Shown here in pieces: positions 21,302 to 32,594 of a stretch of 64,000 bases of DNA. This stretch comes from Deroplatys truncata. Its lineage: Eukaryota > Arthropoda > Insecta > Mantodea > Mantidae. The DNA lies in the NCBI GenBank assembly GCA_030765065.1, contig CM060975.1, positions 165,140,993 through 165,204,992 on the forward strand, written 5' to 3'. The notes below the pieces were generated by a model. The model was not told where the DNA came from. It did not search any database and saw only the letters and a list, made by a program, of their open reading frames with translations. Made by a program: the position numbers and the translations under genes. Position 1 is the stretch's first letter, and each line of letters starts with the position of its first letter.

Positions 21302-23563
21302 TAAGTCCCAGTTAGTGTCGTTTCTGGGGAACATCACGGGGTTTTAGTCTCTTTTGTTCCCAATTTTAATTCTTTTTTTTAAAATCTTTTTTATTTTCTT
21401 CTTTAACTGAGTATTAAACTTATTTACAAGATTTACATGATTGCCAGTGGTTGTGACGTCATCCTGCAGTAGCATTTTCCTTCACTGTAACTTCTGTAAG
21501 CCACAAACCAGAAATGCTTTTAAGTTGCCATCATTAGCCCGTGCATTAAACCGGGATTATACTGGCCAGCCCCAGATTATTTTCCGTACAAGTGTAAGTT
21601 TAAACATGTTTCATGCTTAGCAATTTCCTGGTATCTTTTGGGCTCCGTATAAAGGTAAACAAATTCCGTATATGTGTCACTCCGTGCAACTGTCACAGAT
21701 TCCAGATTATAACCGCGAATCAATATCACACTGGCGCTCTAATACAGAGCTACTGTACCACTCTGCTGAGCCGGACTCAAATTGAGCTATTATACCTTGG
21801 TTTATTATAAATGTACTTCAGCATGTAACTGCAGCGCTGCATTATTGTCAGCAATGTCTGAGTCTTCCTTAAGACAAGTGTAATGTAGAAATTGAAGTAT
21901 TGAATATTAATAACTATAATTAAATGATGTACGTGAGAACACTTGTTTAATATCAATTCGTATAAAATAAATATGCATACATTTGCAGGACTCAAAAAGA
22001 CCATTGAATTACTCACCATATGTGATTTCAGAAAAGCACTCTTCTAAGTACTCCTTCCTGTTGCCGGAAAGGTTAAAGCCAGATCCACAACACCCCTATT
22101 GATTAAAATTGCCAAATAAGTTTTAGGAAATACAAAATACTTATAAATGTAATGTATTTTCAGTTCCCCTTTTATTTCGAAATTCACTAATTCCAAAAAT
22201 CAGTATCAACATGCAGCGTATACTGCTTAAGTAGATATTTTCCACAAATATTTACCAAAATACACCAAGAAAAATATGATATTAGAATCAAGATAATTTT
22301 TCACAAATTGTAAAGATACAAATTGCAAAATAGAATTGTTTCGTATTCATATACTTAGTATTTTAAATTTTTAGAATTTTTAAGCATGAAAATTATCAAC
22401 AAAATGTGATGCAACACAAATTAACAGGACTTGTCACTTGTAACCCATAAATTAGTAAATTGTTTCTTGTCAAATATTGCTTTTTATGCAATAGAATCCT
22501 GGTACTTTTAATTCGTTTAAACAGAGTTAGTATTACGTTTATTCCTGAAACACACATTCGTTCCCGAATTTACCCTTCCTACACTTTTGCTTTTTATTAA
22601 AAAACACTACAATAATCCTGGAATAAATTAATATAAATATGATATAAAACAGCTACAACTGTTTCCATGTTATTGTTAAAGACCGGTATAATGTAAAACC
22701 TCTTAGCCCACTGCCCGATGGTAATGTTACGGAAGTATTTCTAAGTAACGTATCTATGAAATGGACAAGTTTTCTACTCTAGGACAACTCATTCAGTGAG
22801 ACAATGAATGACAGGATGGCACATGCATTAGCATTTCACACTTATTTGCTATGAGTACTTACTACTCGAAAAGCTCACCGGTGCTTTTTTTTTATTTTTA
22901 TTTTTCATTTATGCAACCTCGCCCAATGGCAACGGTTTGCTGCACATGCCACTCTTCCTCTAATCCCTGAGCCGGTTTTTATATACCTTTCACAGGCACT
23001 TAAATGTAAGTCATGATCTTTAAGGCGAGAAGAAACGATTAACCATCCATTCAAAGTCGAACGTCATGAGACTGCAGTCAAATGTGCACGTGAAAAACGT
23101 TGGGGAGGATCCGCGTAAACTAATCGGTCTGTTGGCACGCGTGGATGATAACGGGGTTACATTTGACTGCAGTTTCATGGATTTTGCTTTTTGTTAAGAA
23201 ACCAACAGTAGTACAGTAGTATTTAAGTAAATTAATATATAAATAGTTGAAATACTTCTATTTATGTTAAATACTAGTATAATATGAAAATAACAAAAAG
23301 GCAGCTACAATATTCTTTATATTTTCTAAAAAATGGTCGATTTACATTGGAGGTCTATACATAGCCATATCGGAAAGCGTTAAACAACATACGCCTTACA
23401 TCCGTCCTCAATGCCCACTTTACAGCTCATTTAAATACTTTACACTAATTGAAAAAGCTATCTAGCAACGCAAGTTAGTCTGGGTGTAAATGCAACACAA
23501 AAACCTTTGCTCTGCAATCAAGGACTGTGCCAGTTTTCTAGCATGAACGGGATCCGTAACACC
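21302..23563. other. No gene recognised
   Basis: AT-rich DNA. At about 21680-21790 the minus strand has a faint tRNA-like stretch (GCAGAGTGGTACAGTAGC) that may be an old SINE head, too weak to call. The only clear structure is the inverted repeat at 23064-23180. Confidence 0.45.
23064..23180. repeat. Short inverted repeat with GC-rich loop
   Basis: CATGAGACTGCAGTCAAATG at the left is matched by CATTTGACTGCAGTTTCATG at the right, separated by about 75 bases. One mismatch is seen in each arm pair. The core GACTGCAGTC is itself palindromic. It could be a tiny foldback element or a transcribed hairpin. Confidence 0.6.
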
Positions 23564-23564
23564 A

Positions 23565-23910
23565 ATCCTGACGCCGGCTAGCTCTGCTTAAGCCACCCGC
23601 CACCTGAGAGTCACGGGAAGGAAGGAGGCCCCAGCAGTCCCGCCAAGCGCCAGGGAGAAATTTTTCCAAAGCGAAAATTCCACTGTCAGCTGGTTCTATA
23701 ACAGATGGGGCGAAACAAATAAAAGAAAATGATGTGGCATGAAATGATGGTCATGAAATTCGCAGTGGAGGGGGAACTACCCTAGCTTTTGCCTGCCGAC
23801 CCTGGGAAACCTCGAAAAAGCCCATGGTCAGAGTGGTCCGCGAAAAGGAATCGAACCCACATCCCGAATACGAGCCCCGCATTCTATCACGGAATTATCT
23901 CCCCCGGTAA
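23565..23910 (-). mobile_element. SINE-1 copy
   Basis: Read on the minus strand: head with GGGCTCGTATTCGGGATGTG and B-box-like GGGTTCGATTCC. Next comes TCTGACCATGGGCTTTTTCG, then GGCAGGCAAAAGCTAGGG (the landmark, mutated), then the ATGACCATCATTTCATG region and a shortened 3' part. The plus strand shows it as a tRNA-like terminus ending GAATCGAACCCACATC. Confidence 0.75.
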
Positions 23911-24387
23911 CTTCTCTTTCTTTACTTCTTCGGACTGTGATTGAATATTTGTATGAAACCAATAAATAAATTATACCTTCTAAGAGTTTGAGGTCGATCA
24001 TGAAGAATTAAAACTAATGTCTGAGGCTCTCAGATTATTTGATAAACATTAACATTAAAACGATAAAACTAATCGTATTGCAACGAATACAAACAATACA
24101 TTGATAATTAGTGGTCATAATTATGCGGCGTAAATCTCTTCGGCTTAGGTGGTACGGTACTAAAACAGGATTAAGGGAAAGCAGTAGTTTGAACCACCCT
24201 TCTTCGAGATCAGATTCAGTAGTTTCGAGTGCCAATTCATTGAACTACACGCAAACTTTGCAAGGTACCGTACAACGAAATATTTCTCTAGTATCTCGCT
24301 TTCATGATTTACCAACCTGCCGTTTTTAAGATTTCTGCAGTTGTTTTGTGTTTGTGAATCAAGTAAATGATAATTTATGACTGCTAG
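23911..24387. other. No gene recognised
   Basis: AT-rich spacer between two SINE-1 copies of opposite orientation. Nothing identifiable. Confidence 0.5.
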
Positions 24388-24905
24388 ACCGAGCGAGGTT
24401 GCGCCGTGATAACGTGTGCAACTCGTATGCGGGAGGTCCTGCGTTCGATTACCAGCGACCGTCCACTCTAACCCAAGGTTTTTTTTTGTGATCTCCACGG
24501 GTCGACAGGTGAATGCTGGGGTAGTCATCTTCTACCACGACTCTCCTGCACCTCATTTCCTGTACCCACTATCTTCTTTGTCATCTGAGGTAGAACCAGG
24601 CGACGTCGTCTACTGCAGGTTGGATACTGGTCTCTGGGGCTTTGGGGCAGGCGCTCCTTCGAGGACCCCCCAGAAACTCGGTGCCCAACGGTTTTTTCGG
24701 ACGGGTTGGAGATGCCCAATCTGGAAATATTAGGGTCCCCGTCCATTCTTGCGTCCGTCATCGTCTGGGTCTGGTCGCCCTTCGGGTTTCTCCTCTCATT
24801 TCTCCCTCCCAGAGGTCACGGTGGAAACACAAGGGACCGGTTGGCCTGCGTGCGGTTCTCTACCCAGGTTTCGGGGCCCCTTCCGTTTGTCAGTATGCTT
24901 ACTAG
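24388..24905 (+). mobile_element. SINE-1 copy
   Basis: Well-preserved tRNA-like head: GACCGAGCGAGGTTGCGCCG, then TAACGTGTGCAACTCG and a B-box-like CTGCGTTCGATTACC. The body includes CGGGTCGACAGGTGAATGC, ATCTTCTTTGTCATCTG and CCAATCTGGAAATATTAGGG. The overlapping 60-120 codon frames are shadows of GC-rich SINE sequence. Confidence 0.8.
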
Positions 24906-25004
24906 CCATACGAATAGAAAATATGTTATAAGAGGCACAGCTGTAGAGGCACGTAAAGGGGCAATATTTTCACGCAAGACTATAACGTATATGTTACATG
25001 GATA

Positions 25005-25765
25005 GGGAATACTAGATTGGCTGATTCACCTGGTACATCTGTTGAATGTAAACATGAAGTAAGATTTCTACCCAGATGGCAGACGGCACATGGATACGAA
25101 ATACTAGGCCTGCTGATTCACCTGGTACATCTGTTGAATAAAGGAAGATTTCTACCCAGATGGTAGACGGTACATGGATACGAAATACTAGGTTGGCTGA
25201 TTTACCTCGTACATTTGCTGAATGCAAATATAAACCAAGATTTCTACCCAGATGGTAGACGGTACATGGATACGAAATACTAGGTTGGCTGATTCACCTG
25301 GTACATTTGCTGAATGCAAATATAAACCAAGATTTCTACCCAGATGGTAGACGGTACATGGATACGAAATACTAGGTTGGCTGATTTACCTGGTACAACT
25401 GCTGATGGAAATATAAACCAAGATTTCTACCCAAATGGTAAAAATTTTAGACAACTCAGCTATTGATACATACTACGTAGTAGCTCATTTTCAGGCACAT
25501 GTATACAAAATATTAGCCCTGCTGATTCACCTGGTACTTCTGCTGAATGCAAAAATAGACTAATATTTCTACCCAGATGGTAACGGTACCTGGATACAAA
25601 ATCCAAGGCTTGCTGATTCATCTGTTATATTTGTTGAATGCAAACTTAAACTAAGATTTCTACCCATATGGTAGACGGTACATGGATACGAAATGCTAGG
25701 CTTGCTGATTCATCTGGTTAATCTGTTGAATGCAAACATAAACTATGATTTCTACCCAGATTTCA
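25005..25765. repeat. 92-bp tandem repeat, about eight units
   Basis: Units of 92 bases in the middle of the array, others shortened by small deletions. Each carries GGCTGATTCACCTGGTACAT, TGCTGAATGCAAATATAAAC, AAGATTTCTACCCAGATGG and TAGACGGTACATGGATACGA. One unit near 25440-25500 is interrupted by unrelated sequence. The peptide repeats visible on the minus strand do not persist because 92 is not divisible by three. I see no transposon ends. Confidence 0.9.
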
Positions 25766-26054
25766 GGGTTTGTACATAAATTTATTTTAGCAATAAATTG
25801 CTGTCAGCACTTACCATAACTAACGCCCGTTTCTTCCGAGAGGTATAATTTTGCATTCCTGGGTTCCAGATTCGTTTTTGTCTTAAAAGATAATAGGAAT
25901 CGTCTGGTGTAGAACAGTCTATAAACAAAGAAGAACACTTCTGAGGCATATTGCAGTAACGCTAAATTCAAATTTAATAACAGTGGTGAATGAAATGTTA
26001 TATTTTGTTTTATGCATTCAACCCAAAAATTTGATTTCAGGAATCTGGCGGGAT

Positions 26055-26590
26055 GAGCATTTATAGCCCCCTGAAAAAAATGCTTTTGGGAAATATATTT
26101 TTGTGTGCATGTGTTTATATTTATTTTGTGGACATAATCCAACAACGAAAGTTGGAGAAATACCGAATTTTTTATTTAGGCAGTCAGCCTAATAGGGGAT
26201 AAAGCGAAGATTTTGTAAGGAATTTCTCCACTCCAAACAATCCGTTTTTCTTTATTATTTTCTTAAAATACACCAATGCATTTGAAATAAATAACATGCT
26301 TTTAGGAACTGTTTATTTTATTCTGTAAAGAGTCTGTAAATTGCTTAAGAAGTCAGCCCTATTCTGAGACAATTGTAATACAGTAAGAAATCATAACAAT
26401 TAGAAAAAATCTTTTTAGTGAAGCTTTGGTTGTGGTGTAAGCAGACAGCATATTAAAATGTTCGTATATCATCTATTTCCGAGATACTTTCTGTTGCTAT
26501 TTTTTAATTTTCTAAATTTTTAAACAGTACACTTTGAGATGTTAGCGGTCACTCGCTTACTTATGGGAATGATTCCTACCCAGGTTCAGA
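26055..26590 (+). mobile_element. TIR-A copy, diverged
   Basis: Recognisable by CCCTGAAAAAAATGCTTTTG, then a GT-rich stretch, AAAGTTGGAGAAATACCG and GAAGATTTTGTAAGGAATTT, through ATTTCCGAGATACTTTCTG. Both terminal repeats are gone. Confidence 0.6.
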
Positions 26591-26599
26591 CTTATATAG

Positions 26600-26850
26600 C
26601 ATCTCTGTTTTGTAGTGTTTAACATCCGTTTTTATGCATACCACACCAGAAGAGTTGGGCATTGATTACATATGAAATGAAGTGATAATTTGAAACGGAA
26701 ATTTAGGGGAAAAAACGCTTCAGGCCTGTGTTTAGAGCATCTTGCAACATTTGAAAACCTGAAAAAGTCGTCAGGGATGTGAGTCCTGCGAGATTTGAAC
26801 CACGGTCCTTCCATTGACGAATACGTGCCTTAACGACCTCGGCTACTCGC
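26600..26850 (-). mobile_element. SINE-3-like copy (tRNA-derived)
   Basis: The minus strand begins GCGAGTAGCCGAGGTCGTTA, an A-box-type tRNA head. The B-box-like GGTTCAAATCTCGC follows, then a body with TCAGGTTTTCAAATGTTG. The 60-codon frame across it is not a gene. Confidence 0.6.
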
Positions 26851-26885
26851 GTCGGTACCTATATCTCTTGTGTACCTACAAAATA

Positions 26886-28018
26886 CAGTAAAATCTGTCT
26901 TCAGGGGAACTGAACGGGGCTGTCTAACATTTCCGTTAAAGATAGGTTTCCGTTTAACTTTTAAACACAATAATTTATTCGGCAACGCGCGGAAGAATAG
27001 TCCCGTCTCCGCCGTTTGCTATGTTTTCAGATTCGTATCCTTCGATTATTGAAAGTAGTTTACTAATCCAATCAGCGATGGTTTCAATATTAATGTAATT
27101 CGATTCACCACAAATTTCGTTAAAAACTATCCGATGTCTTTTGCGGGAACTCTCCAATCATCCATTAGATGCCTTATATTCAGTCTTATTCAGTTTTTAG
27201 CTACCTTTTTAGCATATTCCTGTAGCATAGGACCTGATATGCGGTGATTGTTTTCCCTAACACTAACGAACCGCTCCCACATAATTTCATTAGTGTCCTG
27301 GTTTTCAGTTTTAAGCTTATTTTTCCATTTTCAGTTTATTTTTCCATTAGCACAATTTTTCCACCGCTTCAGAATTTCTCTTTTCTTCTTTATAATCTCG
27401 TAAACTTGAATTTTACCTACGTTAGGCACCTTCATGATCTGTTTTGCACTCAATTTATCACATTCACTAGCATAAATCACTTTCAATCTCGTGTTAAGAT
27501 CTAGCACAATTCTGTTTTCGAAGCCACGGTGACTACTGCTGAACTAAATCATCACCTATGTCAAGTTTAGAGTACTGTTAAGAGTTGTGCTGACTGATAA
27601 GTCATTAGAACAGGAAATGGAAAGGGAAGAGACAACAATAAAAGACAATCAGCCATGCTTATTGATAACTTAACTATGCAGTGAAGAATGAGTGTCACCG
27701 TCATTGGCGCACTCCCGTTCTAGACTGGTCAGGTAGCAGCAAAATCGTCATGTTTCAACTTAAACACCACGTACTTAGAGCAGACAACGCAGACTTTCAC
27801 AGGGTGCCTGAAAATGTTGTAAACTCTGCATTCCGAAGTTGAAAGTTTCCGTTAAAAGGCGTACTTTGATTTCCGTTGTACGTGTAAGACACTTCCGTTT
27901 AATAATGGGAATTTAGCATGCTTTTCACCCCAAAATTCATGAGGCCATGAAATATTTCCGTTTAAGACAGATTTCCGTTTAACAAGGGTCCGTTGAAGGC
28001 AGGTTTTACTGTATATGA
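26886..28018 (-). mobile_element. Pogo/Tigger element, internally deleted
   Basis: The left end CAGTAAAATCTGTCTTCAGG is inverted relative to the right end, whose reverse complement is CAGTAAAACCTGCCTTCAAC. Both are flanked by TA (26884-26885 and 28019-28020). Subterminal copies of TTTCCGTTTAA lie in both ends. CAGT termini and a TA duplication are standard for pogo/Tigger. At 1133 bases it is about half an autonomous element and keeps only the N-terminal part of the transposase on the minus strand. Confidence 0.85.
26945..27527 (-). pseudogene. Pogo/Tigger transposase, N-terminal half
   Basis: Reads from a GTG where the start ATG is expected (27527; MASK-type start). The first part is the helix-turn-helix DNA-binding domain, with KVIYASECDKLSAKQIMK, then a GKIQVYEIIKKKREILKRWK segment and ANGKI. 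The CENP-B-like second helix domain follows (ENQDTNEIMWERF, SGPMLQEYAKKVA). After stops and a frameshift near 27157 comes SRKRHRIVFNEICGES and INIETIADWISKLL. The last motif, YESENIANGGDGT, is the place where families have NADETG, so the first catalytic Asp-Glu is damaged. The C-terminal DDE half is deleted. At least three stops are visible. In its family the protein binds and moves its own ends; this copy is dead. Confidence 0.8.
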
Positions 28019-28020
28019 TT

Positions 28021-28330
28021 TATATTAAAGTGTTCGCATATTAATATTTCCGAGATATTTCTGTTGTTATTTCTTTAATTTTCCAGTATTTTAAGTAGTA
28101 CCTATGCCATGAAACGTTAGTGTCCACACTTATAATGAATTCATGCAAAGAATACATACGAAGTGGGCTGTATAGTCTAGTGTGCTATATGGTTTGGTGT
28201 ACGTAAAACAAAATGTGCAGTGAAACTACTTCTGGATAAGCTTTTCAAGATTAACAAGAAATAGATGGAAAAGTAGTTTTTGTGTAAATAATCTTTAGAA
28301 TACTTATGAAAATAAATTGTGTGGGTAAAA
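28021..28330 (+). mobile_element. TIR-A fragment
   Basis: Contains TTTATATTAAAGTG and ATATTTCCGAGATATTTCTG, then AGCTTTTCAAGATTAACAAG, AAATAGATGGAAAAG and a right-hand stretch. It is the middle-to-right part of TIR-A. It probably continues the copy at 26055, split by SINE-3 and the pogo element. Confidence 0.55.
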
Positions 28331-29315
28331 AAACTATAATTGTTACACGCCAGATACTTTCATATTGTGTTATTCGCAAACAATTATGTGCAATCGTACT
28401 TTCTATAATGAGCTTAAGCAAGTGAAACGTTTGGAGAGCTATCTTATTTATTATGTGCAAGAATGATTTCGTACTGAGCTAAGAAAAGCTGATATCTCAC
28501 TTACGCTCGTGTTAAATTGCAAAATGAGAAATATCACATACATCACCTAAAATAACTATGCCGTCCAAAAGTTTAAAATTACGTTGCACAGTAATCACAA
28601 AACCACTCTACTTATTCTTTATTTCCATAGCTATTTTCAAATTATTCGGATAAACGCTTATTTTTTTTATTTACTTCTTAACTACCACAATAATTGTGTA
28701 AATTGCGGAATAGTATATCTTAGTAATGCAAATTTCAACTAAAATGTACGGAAATTTAAATAAATAAAGTGAAATATTACTAAAATAAAGAGATTAATGC
28801 CTCAAAGAGCATTGCAACGTGTAAGATATTATTCAAAATATGCAATTATTGCTATGTCAGTATCTCAGGGTTAAGATATTTTAATCTAAAGCACCAGAGC
28901 CCTTTTTAAAACAAAACAAAAAGAATGAAACAATAGAAATTGTTCTATTACGAGCGCGCGCTGGCCTATCGAAAAAGTAAGCATTATTAACTTCAGGTAT
29001 CTCAAAATGTTTGTTTATACTAAAATCTGGATATTTAATATTTAGACTGAATACAATACTTCCTCTACCTTATGGGAGCAATGGAGAAATTAAGAATCTA
29101 TTGATGTATGTAAATTGCAATAATAAAAACTTCCTAATGCTTAATGTTCATTATCCCCAAATATCACTAAAATTCGGCGAAAATTTCGGAATAATGGAGA
29201 TTTGAATTGCATGTTCAACAATTACTTTATGATTCTAATTTCAATATATATATATATATATATATATTTGCAATATTTTGGACGCTTACCTTCATTTGAA
29301 ATAATTTGAGGAATG
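28331..29315. other. No gene recognised
   Basis: AT-rich. It contains an (AT) run of about 12 dinucleotides at 29246-29268. No coding or repeat signature beyond that. Confidence 0.5.
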
Positions 29316-30185
29316 CATTCAATTCTTTTTACTTTCTCTGCCATGTACATAATAGGTAGAGAAGCTACTGCATTCCACATAAAATTCCAAACAGAGATTT
29401 CGAAGGAAATACATGTTTTGAAGTCCCCTTAATTAAAAAAATACAAAAAGATCCGTGTGGGTGTCTGTGAACAGCATAAATCAAAACGAATCCAATCAAA
29501 AACAAACTTGGCATTTTAGTTCAGCATTTTCCAAGGATGTAACACGAAGATTTCCAAGAAAATCCCCCTCCCCAAATTACACCTCACATAGAGAATTTTT
29601 CGAAAATTTTGATTTTCTAAAAAATTGCTCTAACGATTTTGGTTAGTGCCAAATATTAAGTATATTTACATGACAAATAAAAGTGTATCTTGAATTTTCT
29701 GGGAATAGCCGTGAAGTCCTCTTCATTCGGAAGGAATTTTGTGTAATTTTGTATAAGTGGTAAGCGTTAAGCAATAGATGAAAATGTACCATTAAAAGGT
29801 ATAGATCTCTTTAAAAACACACAATTTATTTCAAATAAGTTTTTCTGTCCCATCAGCTATTTCTGAGATATCCGCTATTAAAGGTTCGAATTGTTCAATA
29901 CTTGTCATTTTTTTTAAAGTTTCTGCGATTTTCAGTTGTTTCTCGCGATTGCATGGAAACAGTATGGAATTTAAGCCAGCATATGGCTTCCAGTTCTAAA
30001 ACATTTTACTATCGCTGTTCTTTTTGTATCTATAACGAAATATGTAGTGTAGCTATTTTGCAAAGGCTTATTTAGATTAAAACGCAGTAGATAGAAAAAT
30101 AAGCTTAGTAAGAATAGTTTGTTTATCCACTAATAAACGATAGAAGGTAGCGAAAATCATGTGATAGTATCACATCAGATATTTT
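29316..30185 (+). mobile_element. TIR-A copy
   Basis: Starts TACTTTCTCTGCCATGTACA and proceeds through GTAGAGAAGCTACTGC, CCACATAAAATTCC and ACATGTTTTGAAGTCCC. Then come GTGTCTGTGAACAGCATAAA, AAGATTTCCAAGAAAATCCC, TTGAATTTTCTGGGAATAG and ATAACGAAATATGTAG. It ends near AGCGAAAATCATGTGA. This is almost full length (about 870 bases), with a single left end unit. Confidence 0.85.
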
Positions 30186-30464
30186 AAATTTAAAGCTTGG
30201 TGTAAGGTAATGTTTTTAAGCACATTCTGGTATTCAAAATACACACATTGGAAACCCTTTTCTTTGTAGTTTCTGAATCCGCTTCTGAAAAGTCAGACAA
30301 TTAAACTCATCTATATTTAATAGTAGTGTCTGGGAAGTATATTTAAGTTATTTACTTTTAAAATGGTAAGTTTTAAAAATCGAGTTATTCTTCAAATTTT
30401 AATAACATAAAATCCACTTCTGTACTAATCTAATAACTTCAGTACTAATATACTGGTGGGTGAT

Positions 30465-30805
30465 TTAAGTTGAGATTGTACAATAGCTCCAAAACTAAGC
30501 CCTATAGAAAGAAATGTCTTGAATAAAAGTTGTTTGATATTGTTGGGGGAAAGTAAATGCCATTAGTCGTGTTTTATTTTGAGGACTATGGAGGTCATTT
30601 TAGGGTCAATTTAAATTGACCCTAATTGTAGGTTTTCATTAACAATTAAATTGACTCTAAAATGACTATCATAACATCCTCCAAACAAAACATGACTAAT
30701 GGAATTTACTTTCCCACATAATATCAAGCAACTTTAATACAGGACATTTATTTCTACAACGCTTAGTTTTGGAGATATTGTACAGTCTCAACTTATTGTC
30801 TGCCG
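30465..30805. mobile_element. Foldback/MITE element with about 160-bp arms
   Basis: The left arm from AAGTTGAGATTGTACAATAG runs to about 30645. It is matched by the inverted right arm, whose reverse complement starts AAGTTGAGACTGTACAATAT. Arms share CTCCAAAACTAAGC, GGGAAAGTAAATNCCATTAG and GTCATTTTAG with scattered mismatches. The centre also has the short palindrome GGGTCAATTTAAATTGACCC. There is no room for a gene. Superfamily unknown, and no clear target duplication. Confidence 0.85.
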
Positions 30806-30895
30806 TGTGTGTGTATATAAAATGTACATACATTATATTGAAGTGGAATATTTTTAGGTAGTAGTTGGAAATTGGAAGATACCTCATGTTTATCT

Positions 30896-30914
30896 GCCCC
30901 ACGTATGGGAGCCA
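30896..30914 (-). other. Primer-binding site next to a lone LTR
   Basis: The minus strand reads TGGCTCCCATACGTGGGGC, three bases after the LTR end. It resembles the complement of a tRNA-Lys 3' end, with a substitution and an extra base. The same altered site occurs in the larger element at 42884. Confidence 0.65.
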
Positions 30915-30917
30915 ATT

Positions 30918-31786
30918 TGTCGCGGTCACTTCGTGTTATCTTTTTTTACTGGGCGCCTGTTATTGTATTACTATTTTTAAATTTGGGTTCATTGTCCTCC
31001 GGCTCGCTATTATTTCTCGGTCGAGCAAATCTCTTAAACAGGGTGTGTAAACGGAAAGGACTTATTACTAAAAGATAACACTGATCAAAGAATTTTGTTT
31101 TTACACTTTTATTGCCGTCACACGTTATTCGTTTCACATAATTATTCTTGATACACGCCAAACTGAAACTGTTATATTTTCTAATATCACTATAATCACT
31201 TATTTACTGCACATTATTAATTCGCGTCTTTCACATTTATAACAAACTTTAAGACGCGAGAGATTCTGTAGAATTGTGACGTGTAACTCGCGAACGATTC
31301 TGATGAACTAAGCGACGTTTAACTTCTGAATGGTTCTGTTGGACTCAGCGACGTGTAACGCGTGGATGATTTTGTTGAACTGGGCAATACTTGCTTCTGG
31401 CTTTAGCTTTTTATACTCCCACACCTCGATATGCCTAAAGATTATAACCGAGCTGCTATTGGTTAATAAAACGCGCCAACATTAGCGTCTATTTTTATAT
31501 CCAATCAAAATTACGAAAACATATGCTCTAGGGAAGAAATTCCCTCCATTTCTCAGAAAAGCCCGCCAATCTGACGTCATTTGCTTGTCTCTTCTAATTA
31601 ATATTCAACTCACCCCCTCGCTCATTGTTACTCGCTCTTATTGTCAGTTTCAGTGAGGCCGTGTAAACTTATTTCCTAACAATGCTTATAATTAACAAAC
31701 ATCTCAAATCAATGTCATACAATAATGTTTATTTACTCTACAATCACTCTGGCATTTACATTATTGTGATAAAAATTACTGCCACA
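30918..31786 (-). mobile_element. LTR of a Gypsy-like retrotransposon (isolated)
   Basis: About 869 bases matching the LTR at 42907-43784. On the minus strand it starts TGTGGCAGTA and ends GCGACA, giving TG...CA termini. It keeps the adjacent primer-binding site, so it is a 5' LTR whose internal region has been lost. It has about four degenerate 36-bp subrepeats (GATTCTGTAGAATTG, then GACGTGTAACTCGCGAA) at about 31255-31395. Confidence 0.85.
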
Positions 31787-32594
31787 ATATATGCATTAAA
31801 TTTAAAATTCCTGCACTGTTTACATAGGAAATATTTATGATTACATTTTAGTGAAATTGGCTCAAAACGTTTAAAAAGGAAATTTTCACTGATAAATTTC
31901 CTTACGCTACAAGACAATAATGGCTGAAAGTTAAAAAGAAGAAAAGAAAAATTTCAGGAGTTGTTCAAACTACAAAATGTGTTAATTTATGAAACGCAAA
32001 GAAACAAAGTTTAAGAAATCTGCTTATTCAAGCATAAAATTGTGTTTTGCAGTAGGCATCATAATATTTGGTTTGGATTATAAAAGAAAACTTCCCAAAA
32101 TGAAGTCACTAATTTCTTAGGTTGTTACATAAGTTACTCATCATGGAGAGAGATACATAGTCAAACTTTTACCTGCAACAGTAAGCACGAGAGTAGCAAC
32201 CATCAGTATTCTTACACACTCCATTGCTACTAAACTAGTTGGTCATATGTTCCGACAAGCATGAAATATGTGCTTACGTCATTAAGTTCTAAACATAGCG
32301 CTGCTGATGCCATATTATTGCTCTCGTGCATTAACATGTAAAAGAATTTAAAATGGGAAATGTGTATGACAAGGTGGAAACCTTTATGTCCAAAAATAAG
32401 GTCAAATGTTCTGAAATGTACAGAGAGAAACCTTAATACACTCAAGTTACCATCAATATTAATACTAGTGCTACAAATGAAGAACAGAGATTTTATTTAA
32501 CAGGAGACTAAATAATTAAAATTCCTACAAAATTTTAATTTTTTAAGCAGTCTTAGAAATTGGAGGTTTTTCTTTAATTTGATAGGTATATATT
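31787..32594. other. No gene recognised
   Basis: AT-rich DNA between the isolated LTR and a TIR-A copy. Only short shadow frames. Confidence 0.5.

Noticed and set aside
21680-21790. tRNA-like stretch on the minus strand
   Set aside because: One A-box-like run without a convincing B box at the right distance.
24160-24905. Overlapping frames of 60-122 codons on both strands
   Set aside because: They sit in and next to a GC-rich SINE-1 copy and show no motif.
25012-25227. Repetitive peptide on the minus strand (VFRIHVPSxIWVEI)
   Set aside because: The period of 92 bp shifts the frame in each unit, so a repeat protein cannot be maintained.
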